In this document: in pieces, positions 62,139 through 64,000 of the stretch
Numbering within the stretch: position 1 is the first letter of the stretch
Layout of the letters: each line of letters begins with the position of its first letter
Origin: Catalinimonas alkaloidigena
GTDB taxonomy: Bacteria > Bacteroidota > Bacteroidia > Cytophagales > Cyclobacteriaceae
Length of the DNA: 64,000 nt
Direction: 5' to 3'
Assembly: GCF_029504655.1 (NCBI RefSeq)
Contig: NZ_JAQFIL010000001.1
Coordinates: 7,102,001 to 7,166,000 of the forward strand
Position numbers and translations under genes: made by a program
The notes under the pieces: generated by a model
Databases searched by the model: none
Told to the model about the DNA's origin: nothing
Seen by the model: only the letters and a program-made list of their open reading frames with translations

Positions 62139-64000
62139 ATGATGACTAACAACAACCTAAACATTCGGGACAACCTTAAGGAAGCGTATAGTGATGTGTA
62201 TACGGCCGAGGCACTTTCTGCCCTTGCCTCCATGGCTCACTTTAACAGTGACATCAAAGCAGTAATGGCTTCCCGAATCCAGAGAAGAACAGAACGCCAG
62301 CAAGCGAAAAAAAGGATTAGTTTCTTAGAGCCGGATAGTTTGATTCCCCGTACCCAGATCAAAGTGCAGGATGCCCGTGAGGGTAAGTTTGAAGGGGCTG
62401 CTATTCCTCAGGACCTGCAAAGGCAGTGGATACAGGGTACCGGTCCGGCAGCAAAACCCAATGCTCCTGTAGAGAGCAGCATCCGTAATGTAGCTTATGC
62501 ACTGCTCTCCGGAGCCGACGGCTGGATGTTTGATGGAGAAGATGCTCTGGGACAAACCCAAACCATGTCGCTGGACAATCAACGGAATTTGAAGCTCGCC
62601 ATCAGCAAAGACCCGCTGTTCCTGAAAGTTGCTGGGCAGGTAGCCACAGAAATGAACCGCTGGGCACAGGGTTTCTTCGGCAGAGACATAGTCAAGGATT
62701 GGGAAGAGCAACTCAATTTTACCACCAAAATATTCCGCGCCCGTGGCCTGCACCTGGATGACCGCCACATCAGAGATGCCGATGGTAATGCACTGGCAGC
62801 CTCTATTGTAGACTTGACTTTATATGTGGTGAACAACCATGCCGCACTACAGAAAGCGGGTTCATCTATTGTGTTATACTTACCCAAAATTCAGACTGCC
62901 GAAGAAGCTGCTGTGTGGAATGCGATGATGGATGCACTGGAAGAGCATATCAGTTTAGCAAAAGGAACCATCAAAGTGTATGTGCTGGTAGAGCAGTTAG
63001 AAGCCACTTATCAGCTCATGGAAATCAGAGCCGCCCTGGGAAAGCATTTTGTAGGATACAACACCGGGCGCTGGGATTACATCAACAGCGTTGCCGATGC
63101 TATGGCCTGGGATCAAAGTTTCATCAATCCTGACATAGAAGCCATTGGCATGACATATGGCTATATGCGCAATTATGAAGACCGCGTACGCCGGGCTGTC
63201 AATACGCCGGATCTAACTGGAAACTTTGCCCTATGGCAGGGAGGCATGGAACCTAATATTCCGGTAGGCTCGGAAGAAGGCGTATCGGCCAGCATGAAAA
63301 AAGCTCTGGCAGGGGCAGAACGCGAACAAGGGGAAGGTGCCAGCGGTAAATGGGTAGCCCACTGGAAAATGGTACACATCATCAGGCCGGTATGGGAAAA
63401 AGTAGATGAAGCAAATCAGTTGGGCAGAAAATTTCCTCCTCTTAATTACAGCCAGCAGGCGGCAGATGGGCTAATTCAACTGGAACCCGCGCCTACTACC
63501 ATCCGTGGAGCGCGTAACCTGATCAGTGTGGCTTTGCAATATGGCAATGCCTTTGGTCAAGGCATGCAGGCAGCAGCTTTGAAGCCGGCAGATTTTTTTG
63601 GCAATGATGACGTATTGTACCTGATGGAAGACATGGCTACCGGGGAAATCAGGGTGAGCATCCTCTGGGAGTGGATACACAAAGGGGCTGAGCTTACTGA
63701 AGATGACCCGGAGACCGGTACCAAAGCAGGAGACACATTCAGCAGACCCTTATTTGAGAAGCTGCTGGAGGAAGAATACCAAAAACTGCTGAATGCCCGG
63801 GATAAAGATGTATACGACTCTTCCAAAACGACTACGCTCCCCATTTCAAAAGAAATCGTGGAAGTATACACGCTCAGCGAAATAAAATTGCCCTGGTTCA
63901 TTGACCTGCTGAACATCAATCTCAACAATCAGGATTTGGATGTGGCAAAGCAGAGAATCAGACAGTACAAGGATGCTTTCGAAAAAGATGGCACCCGTAT
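62139..64000 (+). CDS. Malate-synthase-like protein (C-terminus outside window)
   Basis: An open frame from the ATG at 62139 runs off the window after 620 codons. It matches the malate synthase/aldolase-type barrel: GADGWMFDGEDALGQ (near 125), RARGLHLDDRHI, VLYLPKIQTAEEAAVWNAMM and the strongly conserved GRWDYI in GYNTGRWDYINSVADAM (near 310), with VYVLVEQLEATYQLMEI before it. The enzyme would join glyoxylate and acetyl-CoA to malate. The sequence diverges from standard MSA and has an N-terminal region and a long C-terminal helical part; it may be a distinct subfamily with another acyl-CoA. No isocitrate lyase gene is in view, though it could lie beyond the window end. Confidence 0.82.
   Translation, partial: MMTNNNLNIRDNLKEAYSDVYTAEALSALASMAHFNSDIKAVMASRIQRRTERQQAKKRISFLEPDSLIPRTQIKVQDAREGKFEGAAIPQDLQRQWIQGTGPAAKPNAPVESSIRNVAYALLSGADGWMFDGEDALGQTQTMSLDNQRNLKLAISKDPLFLKVAGQVATEMNRWAQGFFGRDIVKDWEEQLNFTTKIFRARGLHLDDRHIRDADGNALAASIVDLTLYVVNNHAALQKAGSSIVLYLPKIQTAEEAAVWNAMMDALEEHISLAKGTIKVYVLVEQLEATYQLMEIRAALGKHFVGYNTGRWDYINSVADAMAWDQSFINPDIEAIGMTYGYMRNYEDRVRRAVNTPDLTGNFALWQGGMEPNIPVGSEEGVSASMKKALAGAEREQGEGASGKWVAHWKMVHIIRPVWEKVDEANQLGRKFPPLNYSQQAADGLIQLEPAPTTIRGARNLISVALQYGNAFGQGMQAAALKPADFFGNDDVLYLMEDMATGEIRVSILWEWIHKGAELTEDDPETGTKAGDTFSRPLFEKLLEEEYQKLLNARDKDVYDSSKTTTLPISKEIVEVYTLSEIKLPWFIDLLNINLNNQDLDVAKQRIRQYKDAFEKDGTR

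Overview
The window looks like chromosomal DNA from a member of the Bacteroidota, probably of the order Cytophagales. The evidence is a type IX secretion (T9SS) C-terminal sorting domain on a giant repetitive surface protein, menaquinone (menA) and bacillithiol (bshA, bshC) genes, Bacteroidota-specific families (DUF6048/DUF6452, rhomboids with a DUF6576-like tail, GH3/serine-hydrolase fusion, DUF1593), almost no Shine-Dalgarno sequences, and several TAnnTTTG promoter elements. The order is inference; no rRNA, tRNA, CRISPR or intact mobile element was seen.

Layout. 1-2.4 kb (minus): MATE exporter (cut by the window edge), Nudix hydrolase and TrmH-type rRNA/tRNA methyltransferase. 2.7-5.3 kb (plus): mutS. 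5.4-11.3 kb (minus): a signalling block with a PAS-only ORF and a hybrid histidine kinase that are probably one gene split by a frameshift, a Tat-exported NIPSNAP protein translationally coupled to the kinase, and a paralogous degenerate kinase that keeps an intact receiver. 11.5-20 kb: pyrE, a double UspA protein, an argS-gpx-menA operon, a short arginine decarboxylase, and a HAMP-GAF-PAS membrane sensor. 20.3-23.3 kb (plus): prfA, a beta-helix lipoprotein, a YjbQ-family protein. 23.3-27.3 kb (minus): small membrane protein, mutL, two rhomboid proteases. 27.4-35.2 kb: a GH3-like/serine hydrolase fusion followed by bshA, a trans-sulfuration PLP enzyme, an unknown membrane protein and a GH140-like glycosidase.

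35.6-47.0 kb holds one enormous gene for a roughly 3,800-residue secreted beta-solenoid protein with T9SS signal, now read in three frames because of two single-base shifts. 47.1-49.3 kb (minus): DUF6452, DUF6048 and a YiiX-like amidase. 49.4-56 kb (plus): rimO, bshC with a formyltetrahydrofolate cyclo-ligase, then trkA-trkH. 56-58.2 kb (minus): a BlaI/M56 pair with two identical palindromes upstream. 58.3-61.6 kb (minus): two DUF1593 nucleoside-hydrolase-like secreted proteins plus a decayed third copy. 62.1 kb to the end: a malate-synthase-like gene cut by the window edge.

Most of the window is housekeeping. The items most worth attention are the kinase/pseudokinase/NIPSNAP block, the GH3 domain that has lost its catalytic residues while fused to an intact serine hydrolase, the giant adhesin-like protein with its two frameshifts, and the BlaI-type palindromes. 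All three apparent frameshifts have the same sign (one extra base), which makes sequence error a serious alternative.
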